A stretch of 64,000 nucleotides of DNA from CAYXZO01 sp964469505 (lineage in GTDB: Bacteria; Fidelibacterota; UBA8477; JABMPR01), in the NCBI GenBank assembly GCA_964469505.1, contig CAYXZO010000003.1, positions 17,041 to 81,040 of the forward strand. The letters are read 5' to 3'. Numbering within the stretch: the stretch's first letter is position 1; every line of letters begins with the position of its first letter. Below, one piece after another: positions 32,613 through 42,534 of the stretch. A program made the translations under genes and the position numbers. A model generated the notes under the pieces. It did no database searches. It was not told where the DNA came from and worked only from the letters and a program-made list of their open reading frames with translations.

Positions 32613-33730
32613 CCTTTTCCGATATGTTCCGCCAATATAATTTCCATCCTGCGTGCCACTTCGTTCCAATCGTACTGCTTAGCAAAAAGCTGAGGCTGTG
32701 GTTTTCGTTCATCTGATATCGCTTTATTGATCTTATTGATAAATTCTTCATGGGTAGATGCCACATAAATTATCTTTTCCAGCCTGGAAATCGCTTGGGA
32801 AAAGTCGAGGGATACCACTGGGGTGCCAGCTGCTATATATTCGTAGAGTTTATTAGGGTTAAGCACAGCTGTCAATTCATCCTTCCTGAAGGGCAATAGA
32901 GCTACGTTGAAAGCTTGCACCCATGCCGGTAATTCACTATGGGGTTTGGGCCCCAGATATTTGACATTTTGACGCTCTAGGACATTTCTAAACTGATCCC
33001 GGCGTTCAGTATTGATAAAAGGTCCAATCAAAACCAGGGTAGCGGCTTTGAAACTGTCCGCTACCAATTCCAACAAATTCTCATCTAACCAGTCCATGGC
33101 GCCGGCATAACCCAATATGGGTTTAGGCCATTCCTTTATTTCGCTCGGATTAGGTTTTTGTTGGGCAAACAGGTCATAATTAACTCCATTGCCTAACAAG
33201 ATAGGGCTTTTGAATCCCAGCCGCTGCACCTTAACCCCCAGTTCATCACTTACAACAAATACCAGATCGGCGAATTTTAAATATCGAACAAGGTACTGCT
33301 TAAGCCAGGTAGGAGTATGGGGAAAGGCTAAATGGTCATCGTTGCAATCATAAAATTTAACTTTCGCCGGCAAGCGCGCCGCCAGCGGTCCCCAATATGC
33401 GTTGCTGAGCCCGATAACCCGTTCCGGGGTGTGGAAACCAGTAATCCTTAATATGAATTTAAGCCACAACCAGCCAATAAGTTGTGTCAGGATTTGCACT
33501 AATCTTAAATCCTGCATCAATCGTAGAGGACCGGAAGGTATTGTTTTCAGAAATGGAATCGTAACAACGACGATGTTACCTCTACGAACCGGCAACAAAT
33601 GCATTTGTTTCCCGACGACATAAGGTTCAATGAACAAAATCCGCCAATGAGCCGAGAACCTGGACAATATCTGTTGCTTGCGAGTAACTAAATAATCCCA
33701 CCGGATTTCGGAAAACCAGACTAGTTTCAA
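32609..33730 (-). CDS. glycosyltransferase (GT-B, group 1-like)
   Basis: A 373-residue GT-B enzyme. The N-terminal domain begins KLVWFSEIRWDYLVTRKQQ; the C-terminal domain has LGYAGAMDWLDENLL, a HSELPAWVQAFNVALLPF stretch and KLYEYIAAGTPVVSLDF, the typical nucleotide-sugar binding signature. It resembles TuaH/teichuronic-acid-type and related enzymes. TTG start, with a TTGA overlap with the upstream GT2 gene. Donor and acceptor are unknown. Confidence 0.83.
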   Translation of the reverse strand: MKLVWFSEIRWDYLVTRKQQILSRFSAHWRILFIEPYVVGKQMHLLPVRRGNIVVVTIPFLKTIPSGPLRLMQDLRLVQILTQLIGWLWLKFILRITGFHTPERVIGLSNAYWGPLAARLPAKVKFYDCNDDHLAFPHTPTWLKQYLVRYLKFADLVFVVSDELGVKVQRLGFKSPILLGNGVNYDLFAQQKPNPSEIKEWPKPILGYAGAMDWLDENLLELVADSFKAATLVLIGPFINTERRDQFRNVLERQNVKYLGPKPHSELPAWVQAFNVALLPFRKDELTAVLNPNKLYEYIAAGTPVVSLDFSQAISRLEKIIYVASTHEEFINKINKAISDERKPQPQLFAKQYDWNEVARRMEIILAEHIGKG

Positions 33731-34590
33731 CTGGATGACCTTTTGAGTTTCATAATTATCAAAAGTCCTAAGTAATACAAAAACAAAACACCTTGACTAA
33801 ATATTAGGACCGGCCACTGATACCAGCGCACCCAACGGCGATACAGCTTAAATATACCTTTGGCTTTACGCTTAATTTTTTTCCATGAAAAAGCATGACC
33901 GAAAGATGCTGAAACTTTATGATAAATCTTCGATTGGGGAACATAGTACAACCGATACCCTGCCCTTTTTAAACGAAGAGATAAATCAACGTCTTCTCCA
34001 TACATAGAAAAGTTCTCATCAAAGCCTCCCAGGTCTTTAGCCAGGGGGAAAGGCATGGCAATACAGCACCCTGTTAGATAATCGGTTTCTTCGGCTTCAT
34101 CAATATCATCGGTGTCAATCGCCCTCAGCCGTTTATGGCCGATATATCCGGTCCACAAGTTTACCTGCCCCCCGCCATACCAAATTCGATTGCTGCCGGC
34201 GTACAAAATCTTAGGAGCAACAGCTCCAGCTTCGGGTAATTGTCGTAGGGCCCTCACCAAAGGGTCAAGAAAATCAGCCTGCACTTCGGTATCATTGTTG
34301 AGAAACGCAACGTAGTCCGGTGGGGCAATAGTCTCTTCCAACGCACGCAAGCCAGCATTATTTCCCCCGGCAAAGCCCTTGTTCTCCTTCAATTTGACCC
34401 AATTGACGTTGGGAAAGCGTCGCTCATTTTCGGCCACAGAGTCATCGGTTGAGGCATTATCCACTACCCAAATGGTGAAACGAGGATATGTGACCGCACT
34501 CAGGCTAGCCAGGCAATCTCCCAGCACCCTGGCACCATTCCAATTCAACACTAAAACGGCTACTGAAGGGGTGGTTTCAGGCGCCGACAA
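33727..34590 (-). CDS. glycosyltransferase, family 2
   Basis: A 287-residue GT-A enzyme with VAVLVLNWNGARVLGDCLAS at the N-terminus, a DxD-like metal site in AFLNNDTEVQADFLD, and the ED motif YGEDVDLSLRLKRAGY. This is the rhamnosyltransferase-like branch of GT2. A membrane segment lies near the C-terminus (VLIFSQGVLFLYYLGLLIIM). TTG start; it overlaps the upstream gene by 14 bases and the downstream one by 4. Confidence 0.87.
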   Translation of the reverse strand: MSAPETTPSVAVLVLNWNGARVLGDCLASLSAVTYPRFTIWVVDNASTDDSVAENERRFPNVNWVKLKENKGFAGGNNAGLRALEETIAPPDYVAFLNNDTEVQADFLDPLVRALRQLPEAGAVAPKILYAGSNRIWYGGGQVNLWTGYIGHKRLRAIDTDDIDEAEETDYLTGCCIAMPFPLAKDLGGFDENFSMYGEDVDLSLRLKRAGYRLYYVPQSKIYHKVSASFGHAFSWKKIKRKAKGIFKLYRRWVRWYQWPVLIFSQGVLFLYYLGLLIIMKLKRSSS

Positions 34591-35704
34591 TGCGTTCCAG
34601 TTCCTCCTTAAATCGGTTCACCGTGAATCTCTCTCGCCACTCCTTTACATTAGCCGTGAAATCGACCTGTGCACGGGCTTCTAAAAAGGACCGCATAGTT
34701 TCAGCTAATTTACCCGGGGAGTCAGGAGGCACTAAGTAGCCGGTATGCCCCGGCCTGATATATTCCGCTAACCCACCCACTTCAGTAGCAATTACTGGTA
34801 ACCCCGCCTGGTAGGCAATACCCAAGATGCCGCTCTGAGTAGCCGTTTTATATGGCAAAATCAAAGCATCAGCCGCCGCGAAAAAGTTTTGGGTCTCAGT
34901 GTCACTTGCGAAACGCAGGACTAATCTCACAGTTTCCTTCAATTCATACCTATCAATTAGAGCCTGGTAAGGTTCCCAGGATTCATACGGCTCCCCTACC
35001 ACCCATAATTTAAAATCAACCCCTTGGGTTCTAAGCTGGGCCGCGGCTTTCAGCAAAACATCCACCCCTTTGTAAGGTCGGATGTAGCCGAAAAAGAGGA
35101 AAACCGGCAGGTCCTGTGGAATGTCCAGGTTTCGACGGGCCACCGTTTTATCAACCTGCGGCTGGTACAATTCATAAAGAGGATGGAATAAGACCTGCAC
35201 TTCCCTCTCCGGTGCTACTGCCTTTATCTCAGTGGCCACTCCCTGAGATAAAGCCACTACGATGTCCATTTCTTTCAGAATTCTACGGGCTGCGACACGA
35301 TCTACGAGCGACTGTTCATGGGGAATTAGATTATCTATTATACCGAGAGTACGCCCCGTCTTTTGTTGATGCAACCGGTTGGCTACGAATGAAAACACAG
35401 GTGCAAAAAAGGGGTTCCAGTAACGGAAAATAGTGAGATCAGGTTGGAAAGCAGCGATGCGGCGGGCAGTAGTATACCAGCTCAGTGGATTGACTGAATC
35501 CAACAGACGATCAGCGGGAAAAATGGGGCGGTCCGCTCTGGGCTTATACTCAGTTTGCCCCGGAAATAGGAACTTTGGATATTGTCTTCGGAAGTTCGCG
35601 AAATAGAGCTGGTGGTCTTTTTTAAGATGCTGATATAACTGATAGTTGAAATCAGCAATACCACCGCGATACGGCGGACCTACGCTGCAGAAAGCTATGC
35701 GCAT
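34577..35704 (-). CDS. glycosyltransferase, family 4
   Basis: A 375-residue GT-B enzyme: glycine-rich N-terminal FCSVGPPYRGGIADFNYQL, then FLFFGYIRPYKGVDVLLKA and the C-terminal QAGLPVIATEVGGLAEYIR motif with E-x7-E spacing. It fits mannosyl- or glucosyl-transferases of surface polysaccharide clusters. ATG start 11 bases after the GT2 gene. Confidence 0.88.
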   Translation of the reverse strand: MRIAFCSVGPPYRGGIADFNYQLYQHLKKDHQLYFANFRRQYPKFLFPGQTEYKPRADRPIFPADRLLDSVNPLSWYTTARRIAAFQPDLTIFRYWNPFFAPVFSFVANRLHQQKTGRTLGIIDNLIPHEQSLVDRVAARRILKEMDIVVALSQGVATEIKAVAPEREVQVLFHPLYELYQPQVDKTVARRNLDIPQDLPVFLFFGYIRPYKGVDVLLKAAAQLRTQGVDFKLWVVGEPYESWEPYQALIDRYELKETVRLVLRFASDTETQNFFAAADALILPYKTATQSGILGIAYQAGLPVIATEVGGLAEYIRPGHTGYLVPPDSPGKLAETMRSFLEARAQVDFTANVKEWRERFTVNRFKEELERIVGA

Positions 35705-35715
35705 GGCTGATTTGC

Positions 35716-36690
35716 TCAGGTGGAAGTGGTACGTGCGTTTGCCTTGGGTTCAGAAGAATTGACTATGTACTCGGGGCGTTCCCGAATACTTAAGCGCGTT
35801 ATCATTTCCCCCAACAGGCCCATGGAGAAAAACTGGACTCCCACTATAACCAATAAAATCCCCACGAAGAAAATGGGTCGGTTGCCGATCCAGGCGCCGG
35901 TTCCGAAGAAGTACTGCCGTAACCATTGGATGCCCAGGTAAAACAAAACTCCGCCACCAACAGTTCCCATAAATAACCCTATCAGGCCAAAAAAATGCAG
36001 GGGTTTGCGAAAATATTTGCCGATAAACAACACCGTCAACAAATCAAAAAAACCAGCGAAGAACCGCCACAAGCCGTACTTAGTGCGTCCATACTTGCGG
36101 GCATGGTGCTTAACCACCTTTTCCCCACAGCGAAAACCTTTCTGAGCAGCCAACACCGGAATGTAGCGATGCAATTCACCATAAAGGTGCAAGCTTTTGA
36201 CTACCTCGCGCCGATAGGCCTTCAAACCGCAGTTAAAATCGTGGAGGGGAATTCCGGTAAGTTTCGCGGTAATGAAATTGAAAAAACGAGAAGGCCAGCG
36301 TTTGGAGATGGGATCATGGCGCTCCTTTTTCCATCCAGAAACCAAATCGTAATCCTGTTTCAACATTTCCAGCAGATAAGGTATCTCATTGGGGTCATCC
36401 TGAAGATCAGCATCCAGGGTCACCACAAAGTCACCTTTGGCCTCCTGGAAACCGATATTCAAGGCAGCGGCTTTACCGTAGTTCCGGCGGAAATGAATTA
36501 TCCGCACCCGTGGATCCTCTGCAGCGAGCCCTCTGAGGACTGCTGCTGATGTATCAGTACTACCATCGTTGATGAACAGAATCTCGATTTCGTAGCTGGA
36601 ATTGGATAGAGCGAGGGCTATAGCCCGGTAAAGTTCGGGTAACGATTCCGCTTCGTTATAGACTGGAACAACAATGCTCACTAAACTCAT
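35716..36690 (-). CDS. polyprenyl-phosphate glycosyltransferase (GT2, DPM1/ArnC-like)
   Basis: A 324-residue membrane-anchored GT2 enzyme. The catalytic domain shows SIVVPVYNEAESLPELYRA, FINDGSTDTSAAVL and LDADLQDDPNEIPYLLEM; two C-terminal membrane helices (about 230-255 and 268-292) match the dolichol-phosphate mannosyltransferase/ArnC/GtrB type, which load a sugar on undecaprenyl phosphate. It would supply a lipid-linked sugar to the cluster or to the YfhO-like protein. Its ATG overlaps the lipoprotein stop by 4 bases. Confidence 0.9.
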   Translation of the reverse strand: MSLVSIVVPVYNEAESLPELYRAIALALSNSSYEIEILFINDGSTDTSAAVLRGLAAEDPRVRIIHFRRNYGKAAALNIGFQEAKGDFVVTLDADLQDDPNEIPYLLEMLKQDYDLVSGWKKERHDPISKRWPSRFFNFITAKLTGIPLHDFNCGLKAYRREVVKSLHLYGELHRYIPVLAAQKGFRCGEKVVKHHARKYGRTKYGLWRFFAGFFDLLTVLFIGKYFRKPLHFFGLIGLFMGTVGGGVLFYLGIQWLRQYFFGTGAWIGNRPIFFVGILLVIVGVQFFSMGLLGEMITRLSIRERPEYIVNSSEPKANARTTST

Positions 36691-37439
36691 GGAGTCTCTC
36701 CCATGTCACGTAAAGCAACTGGTGGCTGAAATGGTGGCTGCAATTCGGAGTCCCGGTCCAGCATCAACCGGTGCACACCAACCGACTTCCAGGATAAATA
36801 GAATTTCTCTTGCTCTAAAACAAAACTCCCCCCCGCAGGCAAAGTATTTGAGCCCCGGTATTTCCACTGGAGAGTAGCGGTTACTTTCCTGTCGGGTGAA
36901 GTAAATTGCCAGCGGCTATATCTGCCAGGGCTTTCAGACCACAGCTCCTGATTGTCGGTGCACCAGTGATGAGAGCCACAAGATTTCCAGGATGTTTCAG
37001 ACCGGGGAGGCTCAGCCAAAAGCAATAATCGGATCCAGTCCGACCAGGGTATAGTTCCGACAGTACCTAATCTTGCTATTTCATCAGCTTCCTCCAATCT
37101 CTGCCATGGGTGTCCTACCAATCGGAACCAAATTTTATCAGAATGAAGCATTAACTTGAATTTCCCCATGCCCAGAGGGCCACTACCTTCTAGCCAGGCC
37201 TCTCCATGTCCCAGTGTAGCATTAAACTTACCCTGTCCACTCAATCTGTCGGTATGTATCACAAAAATCCCTCTAATTCGCCACAGTGAACTCCTTAGCT
37301 CAGGCTTAAAAGACGAAGGGTCGCAATCCGTCCCCGCCTGAGGCAGTTGTTTTTGAGAGACGTTAAAAGAACAGGCGGCAAGCAGAATTCCCAGGAAAAA
37401 CGCACCCGTGAAACTAAGAAACTTATTCCCTTGCTTCAA
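36687..37439 (-). CDS. lipoprotein, LolA/DUF4292-like
   Basis: A 250-residue protein with a lipoprotein signal (LGILLAAC, Cys near 23). The mature part has repeated beta-strand patterns such as GIFVIHTDRLSGQGKFNATL and KFKLMLHSDKIWFRLVGHP that resemble the LolA/DUF4292 fold (lipid-binding half-barrel). This is a weak family call. TTG start; overlaps the TPR gene by 17 bases. DUF4292 next to a TPR protein is seen in other FCB genomes, where its role is unknown. Confidence 0.6.
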   Translation of the reverse strand: MKQGNKFLSFTGAFFLGILLAACSFNVSQKQLPQAGTDCDPSSFKPELRSSLWRIRGIFVIHTDRLSGQGKFNATLGHGEAWLEGSGPLGMGKFKLMLHSDKIWFRLVGHPWQRLEEADEIARLGTVGTIPWSDWIRLLLLAEPPRSETSWKSCGSHHWCTDNQELWSESPGRYSRWQFTSPDRKVTATLQWKYRGSNTLPAGGSFVLEQEKFYLSWKSVGVHRLMLDRDSELQPPFQPPVALRDMGETP

Positions 37440-38976
37440 GGGCTCGGGCCTTCTGGAAATATTGTTCCGCTTCTTTAACCTTCCCCAATCGTTCCAACAG
37501 CTGGGCTAAATGCCCCAAAACTTCCGCGTTATTTCCATCCAATTTCACTGATGCCCGTAAGTACTTTTCCGCCATGGTGAAATGTCCCAGTTTGAAATAA
37601 ATCCAACCCGCCGTATCCAGATAAGCCGGACGCTTGGGCTCAACACTCAAAGCTTCCTGGATCAAGTGGGCTGCAAACAGCAAAGCTTCTTTGGTGGAGT
37701 CATGAACGGCAATCAGGTACGCGTAATTATTCTTGGCCAGATGATCACGAGGATATTGTTCTATGAGCGTCTGATAAGCCCGTTTAGCACGCTCATAATT
37801 GCCGGTTTCATCCGCCAGTAACGCCAGCAAATGCAAACCTTGCTGATCCGTTTCGTTCAGTTTGATCGCTTGTTCCATAGCCCTGAAGGCCTGTCGTTGC
37901 AAACTGGTATCTTTTTTAGCGATGGCCAGGTCCCGCATTAATTGGGCGTTAAGATAGTGGAGATAATAATTATCAGGGAATGCCGGTAAATATGCCTGTA
38001 AGGTTTCCCACGCTCCCTGGCTATTGCGGAGGTTCATGTATGACCATACCATTAAGGCCACCGCTTGGGCCCTGGAGGGATCATTTTCTAACAGCTTTTT
38101 TAGAACAACGATCGCACGTTCATAATTTCCAGAGTCAAAGTACAATTGCCCTAACTTCAGCTGCATTTCGGGACTTAAACTGCGTTTCTGAGCTAGCTTG
38201 CTAAGAAATCTAATCGCAGCTAAAGGGCCATTCATGGTATTCACCAGCTCGGTTTTAAACAACACCAGTGGTTCACTATCAGGATTTTTAGCAAAAAGTG
38301 AGTCCACCAACCGTACAGCGGTGTCGTATCTGCCCATTGTTATAAGCAATTGAACCCGTCGCTTCAGCAATTCTAAACTGTTGGGGAAGATTTTGGCTAA
38401 ACGGTGATATATATCCAGCACTTTGTCCCAACGCCTGAGAGCCAGATAAAGCTTCTCCGCCCGCTGGAGGGGAGCCAGACGTTCCTCATCCAACTCCCAT
38501 AGCACCACCAAGTAATTGGCTTCTTGCAAAGTATCTTTTAGAGCATGGTAGACTTGTACCAATTGAAAAACTGTGCGAGGATCATCAGAGCGCAGTCGGT
38601 ATAAACGTTTTAAGAATGGAAGAGCACGCCGGGGTTCGCCCTGGTTGAGCTCCACCAAAGCTTCGAGCGCCTCTTCATAAGTGGAGTCCAACTGGATGAC
38701 TTTTAAATAAGCTCTTTCAGCGGCGGTTTTACGATCAAGCTGCTGATAAGCTTTGCCCAAACTGAGGAAAATATCCGGAGAAGTTGAATCGGCTTTGGCT
38801 GCTTCTTCATAGGCTTTGGCTGCTTCTTCCCACCGCTCTTGACTTTCCAACTCCATTCCCCGCATGAATGCATCTAGAGCTCGTTTTTCAAAATTAGTGG
38901 AGTCAGTGGAGACTGAGTGCTGTCCCAATAGTGGGATCCCCAAACAAATCAATAGCACCAGCTTAAACCATTTCAT
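37423..38976 (-). CDS. exported TPR-repeat protein
   Basis: A 517-residue protein with a signal peptide (about 1-18) and roughly ten tetratricopeptide repeats, for example EEAAKAYEEAAKADSTSPD, NYERAIVVLKKLLENDPSR, NYERAKRAYQTLIEQYPRD and KEAEQYFQKARALE. It is probably a periplasmic scaffold for an envelope assembly. No enzymatic domain is visible. It lies 3 bases after the antiporter gene. Confidence 0.85.
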   Translation of the reverse strand: MKWFKLVLLICLGIPLLGQHSVSTDSTNFEKRALDAFMRGMELESQERWEEAAKAYEEAAKADSTSPDIFLSLGKAYQQLDRKTAAERAYLKVIQLDSTYEEALEALVELNQGEPRRALPFLKRLYRLRSDDPRTVFQLVQVYHALKDTLQEANYLVVLWELDEERLAPLQRAEKLYLALRRWDKVLDIYHRLAKIFPNSLELLKRRVQLLITMGRYDTAVRLVDSLFAKNPDSEPLVLFKTELVNTMNGPLAAIRFLSKLAQKRSLSPEMQLKLGQLYFDSGNYERAIVVLKKLLENDPSRAQAVALMVWSYMNLRNSQGAWETLQAYLPAFPDNYYLHYLNAQLMRDLAIAKKDTSLQRQAFRAMEQAIKLNETDQQGLHLLALLADETGNYERAKRAYQTLIEQYPRDHLAKNNYAYLIAVHDSTKEALLFAAHLIQEALSVEPKRPAYLDTAGWIYFKLGHFTMAEKYLRASVKLDGNNAEVLGHLAQLLERLGKVKEAEQYFQKARALEARE

Positions 38977-38979
38977 CCC

Positions 38980-40860
38980 TTACGCCTCAGCTTTCGCAAA
39001 TGTTGAAGAAGGCAGCGGTTTGCCCCAAACTTTTAAAATCAGGAATAAGGCGCTTATAGCCACCACATACGAAGTAATAATTCCGATGAAGGGTTGCGAT
39101 TGCCATAGGCCTAAAGGTAAATACCCGATGAGTACCGCAATTGTTCCAGCAATGAAAGCATATGGTAATTGGGTTCGAACATGGTCAATGTGGTCGGAAC
39201 AAGAGGCCAGTGAAGAAAGGATAGTGGTGTCGGAAATGGGTGAGCAATGATCGCCAAAGGTTGCTCCGCTGATAACCGCCGCGAAAGTCGCCAGAAAAAG
39301 AAGGTTGTGCACATCTGCGTAAATATTCAACGCCAAGGGTATTACCAAGGGAATAAGGATTGACATGGTTCCGAAGCTGGTCCCGGTGGCAAAACTGATG
39401 GCAGAAGCAGTCAAAAAAGTCAAAGCTGGCAATATGAAAGGCGCGATCAAGTGGCGGGTATTATGGATAATATAATCAGCAGTATGTACTTGATTACACA
39501 CCTCTCCCAGCGCCCAGGCCAAAATCAAGATCATGGACGCGAGAAGCATAGTCCGGGCGCCCTGGAACCAGGCCTCCATAGTATCTTTGATGGAAATCAA
39601 TCGTTGCCCAAGTCCCAGCAAAGCAGCCACCAAAGCTCCCGTAAAACTAGCCCACAACAAAGCTTGAGCCGAATCGGCATTATTCATGACCGCCAGTAAA
39701 AAAGCCAAGGTCCCCTGATTACGGGGAGGATCGGCCTCAAGACCGGTTATCAACATTCCTACCATAGTGAACAAAATAACGAACGCAATGGGTATCCCTG
39801 CGTTCCACCACCGGAAAGGAATACCCTTGGGTTGCACGTTCTCAAGCAACGAGTCATCCGAAATAGGTTTGGCATCGATTCGAATGACTCTTCCCTCCAG
39901 GATGGCTCGTCTTTCCGCACCGTACATGGGACCTATCTCCCGATTACTGACGGCCACCAGAAAAACGAGTATTACGGCCAGGATAGAGTAATATGAGAAT
40001 GGTATTGAAAGGAGAAATAAAAGGTAGGAATTGGTTTGAACTCCGTGCAGCCGTAACTGGCTGTCGAGCAGCGACATGCTGAAAACTATCCAGGTGCTGA
40101 TCAGCCCGAAGCTGGCTACCGGAGCGGCAGTGGAATCGACTATGTAAGAAAGTTTCTCTCTGGAAATTCTCAAGCGGTCAGTAATTGGCCGCATGGTATT
40201 GCCAACCAGCAATGAGTTAGCATAGTCGTCGAAAAAGATCAGAACACCCATAAGAGCGGTCGCCAATTGGCCCCGGATACGGTTGCTGGCGAAACGTTCA
40301 GCCTTAGCAACGATACCAGCGATGCCACCATTACGTTGAATCAAACCAATCAGCCCCCCAAAGCCGAAAGTGAACAACAGAATGGTAGCGTGACCTTTAT
40401 CAACCAAACTGTTCACCACTTGAGTATCAAGAGCCCGTAAAAAGCCGGCCCAGGGATGAAAACCGGATAGAATAATGGCTCCTACCCAAACACCGGTGAA
40501 CAATGAAAGCAGCATTTCTTTAGTAACTAGTGCCAAGATTATAGCTACCAGCGGGGGCAAAAGACTGGTCCATCCCGGAACAAGCAATACTTCCTGTGCC
40601 TGAGCCGTCTCCCCTCCTATCCGAAGCTCGATTGACCCTGGTGTAGTTTTTTTAACTCTTGCTGAACCGCTGGAACTTTTGACTACTATCAGGCTGTCAA
40701 GACCGGCTAGCACAACCTGAGTATTACCATCAACGGGGACGTTCTCCCAGGAAATGCGGAAGGGTACATCTTTCAATACTAACTGGGGAACTGAGACAGA
40801 TTGACCCAACAACGAGGCGCTTGCCAATAAAAAAAGCACTCCCCTTAGCCAGTTCTTCAT
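38980..40860 (-). CDS. NhaC-family Na+/H+ antiporter with an N-terminal exported domain
   Basis: A 626-residue membrane protein. After a signal-like segment (about 1-20) comes a ~75-residue beta-rich region (to about 95) outside the usual family boundary, then about 12 helices of the NhaC type, with signatures such as FFDDYANSLLVGNTMRPITD, DSTAAPVASFGLISTW, ATGTSFGTMSILIPLVIPLA and GDHCSPISDTTILSS. NhaC-type proteins exchange Na+ and H+, sometimes with malate-lactate or tyrosine. The N-terminal domain would face the periplasm. First gene of the ~17-kb envelope supercluster. Confidence 0.87.
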   Translation of the reverse strand: MKNWLRGVLFLLASASLLGQSVSVPQLVLKDVPFRISWENVPVDGNTQVVLAGLDSLIVVKSSSGSARVKKTTPGSIELRIGGETAQAQEVLLVPGWTSLLPPLVAIILALVTKEMLLSLFTGVWVGAIILSGFHPWAGFLRALDTQVVNSLVDKGHATILLFTFGFGGLIGLIQRNGGIAGIVAKAERFASNRIRGQLATALMGVLIFFDDYANSLLVGNTMRPITDRLRISREKLSYIVDSTAAPVASFGLISTWIVFSMSLLDSQLRLHGVQTNSYLLFLLSIPFSYYSILAVILVFLVAVSNREIGPMYGAERRAILEGRVIRIDAKPISDDSLLENVQPKGIPFRWWNAGIPIAFVILFTMVGMLITGLEADPPRNQGTLAFLLAVMNNADSAQALLWASFTGALVAALLGLGQRLISIKDTMEAWFQGARTMLLASMILILAWALGEVCNQVHTADYIIHNTRHLIAPFILPALTFLTASAISFATGTSFGTMSILIPLVIPLALNIYADVHNLLFLATFAAVISGATFGDHCSPISDTTILSSLASCSDHIDHVRTQLPYAFIAGTIAVLIGYLPLGLWQSQPFIGIITSYVVAISALFLILKVWGKPLPSSTFAKAEA

Positions 40861-40911
40861 TTGCTACCGTCTACGGATTTGCAAGTTGGAAAGTTATGAC
40901 CGGAAGGTCGA

Positions 40912-42429
40912 TCAATGTTTGGGGGCTACCATCCCCGGTTCGTAAACGACTACTCTGTTACCCCCTTGGCGCTTGGCCTGATACATGGCCGCATCCGCCG
41001 CTTCGATCAATTCTTCCATAGTTTTTCCGTCCTTGGGGAACTCGCATAAGCCGATGCTGATATGCATATTCACCTTGATGTCATTCCATTCGAAATTGTG
41101 CTCAGCTATGGCATGACAAATACGATTAGCACTAATAGAGCCATTTTTAGCATCGGTGCTGATCAAACCTACTACGAATTCTTCACCGCCATAGCGCCCC
41201 ACAATATCTGCGGTACGTACGCTTTCCTTGATTACCTTCGCCGTCTCCCGGATGACGTAATCACCCATGAGATGACCATAGGTATCATTGATCCGTTTGA
41301 ACTTATCCAAATCACAAAAGAGGATTGTCAAGCTCAACTGGTATCGAGTGGAACGGGAAATCTCTTCCTGCAATCGTTCTTTTAAGGCCCGAAGGTTGTA
41401 GACCCGACTCAAGGGGTCGATGGTGGCGAATTCTTTCAACTTATCATATAACATCAAACGATTTAGCGCTGCGCCAAGATTCAGGGCCACCATTCCGAAA
41501 ATACCCAGGATGGCCTCGTCAAATTCCCGATTCTCACGGAATTCCAAAACGAGGGCTCCCGGACCTTCCGGTTGATTGGCTAATGGAAATACTACCGCGG
41601 CCCCAAAATTGTAATCGGCCAGATCGCCGATTTTATAGATCCCTTCAAAAGGTGTTTTTTCACTAGCCCGGTATATTTGCCGATGTCCCTGCCGGATAGC
41701 AGCCCCAACTAATGTATTATCCAGTCGCAACATCATTCCTTCCTGGAGCCAGCTGCTTTCACCAGCAATGGAATCGATGCGGTAATAATTTTCCAATTCC
41801 TCATTCCGCAGGGCTAAAACCGCACGATCAAAGTTCAGGAAATAGTGGGAAAAGCGGGAAATCTCGGCCACAAAATCGCTTTTACTGACGGCTGCAGTGA
41901 GATGACGGTTAACCTCCAGCAGGATGGCGAGATGATCGGTACGTTCCTGCAATTGGTCTAATAATTCAGTGGAATTCAGCGCACTACCCACCAGGCGAGC
42001 CACATGAGCGCTGAGACTCAAATCATTATCCTTGAAATAATGTTCTTTATCGTGTTCTTGAAACAAAAAGCCCACCACTTCTCCCCGCATGAAGATAGGT
42101 ACTATCATAACACAGGCTGGCAAGTTGCCATTCTTGTTATCGTACATCGCCTGAATTACGTCAGGATCGCTGGTGATAGTACCAAATTGGTCGGGTTGTT
42201 TCAGATTTTGCAAAAAGGGGAGTTCTTCGGATAGCTTCTTCTTAATAGCGGAGTTACCGATAAGCAATGACTGCTTCAGTACGAATGCGTGGTCGGAGGC
42301 GGAGTAAAAGTAAAAATGCACCCCCTGGCTACCGGTGGCAGTCAAAGCGAGTTGCAAAAGTTCTTTCAATTGTGAAGTAAAAATACTGTCAATGTCCACG
42401 GACAGGGCATGCAAATCGATAAACTTCAA
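40912..42429 (-). CDS. GAF-domain diguanylate cyclase
   Basis: A 505-residue cytoplasmic protein with two GAF-like domains (about 20-155 and 170-320) and a C-terminal GGDEF domain that makes c-di-GMP. The signature is GGEEF, in RYGGEEFVVGL, preceded by the metal-binding FCDLDKFKRINDTYGH. The GAF domains should bind a small ligand or light or redox signal, not identifiable here. No EAL domain. TTG start. A 51-base gap separates it from the antiporter gene. Confidence 0.93.
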   Translation of the reverse strand: MKFIDLHALSVDIDSIFTSQLKELLQLALTATGSQGVHFYFYSASDHAFVLKQSLLIGNSAIKKKLSEELPFLQNLKQPDQFGTITSDPDVIQAMYDNKNGNLPACVMIVPIFMRGEVVGFLFQEHDKEHYFKDNDLSLSAHVARLVGSALNSTELLDQLQERTDHLAILLEVNRHLTAAVSKSDFVAEISRFSHYFLNFDRAVLALRNEELENYYRIDSIAGESSWLQEGMMLRLDNTLVGAAIRQGHRQIYRASEKTPFEGIYKIGDLADYNFGAAVVFPLANQPEGPGALVLEFRENREFDEAILGIFGMVALNLGAALNRLMLYDKLKEFATIDPLSRVYNLRALKERLQEEISRSTRYQLSLTILFCDLDKFKRINDTYGHLMGDYVIRETAKVIKESVRTADIVGRYGGEEFVVGLISTDAKNGSISANRICHAIAEHNFEWNDIKVNMHISIGLCEFPKDGKTMEELIEAADAAMYQAKRQGGNRVVVYEPGMVAPKH

Positions 42430-42534
42430 GCTCGTCCTCCCTTTTTTGGCCTGGTGAGATGCAAATTGCGACCTCGGGCTAAACCTTACCCTGCCCCCTC
42501 CTAAATATCCTGGGCTATCGCTTCCATTTGAGTA

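Noticed and set aside
35995..36549. 184-residue plus-strand frame
   Set aside because: Antisense to a GT2 gene with intact catalytic motifs.
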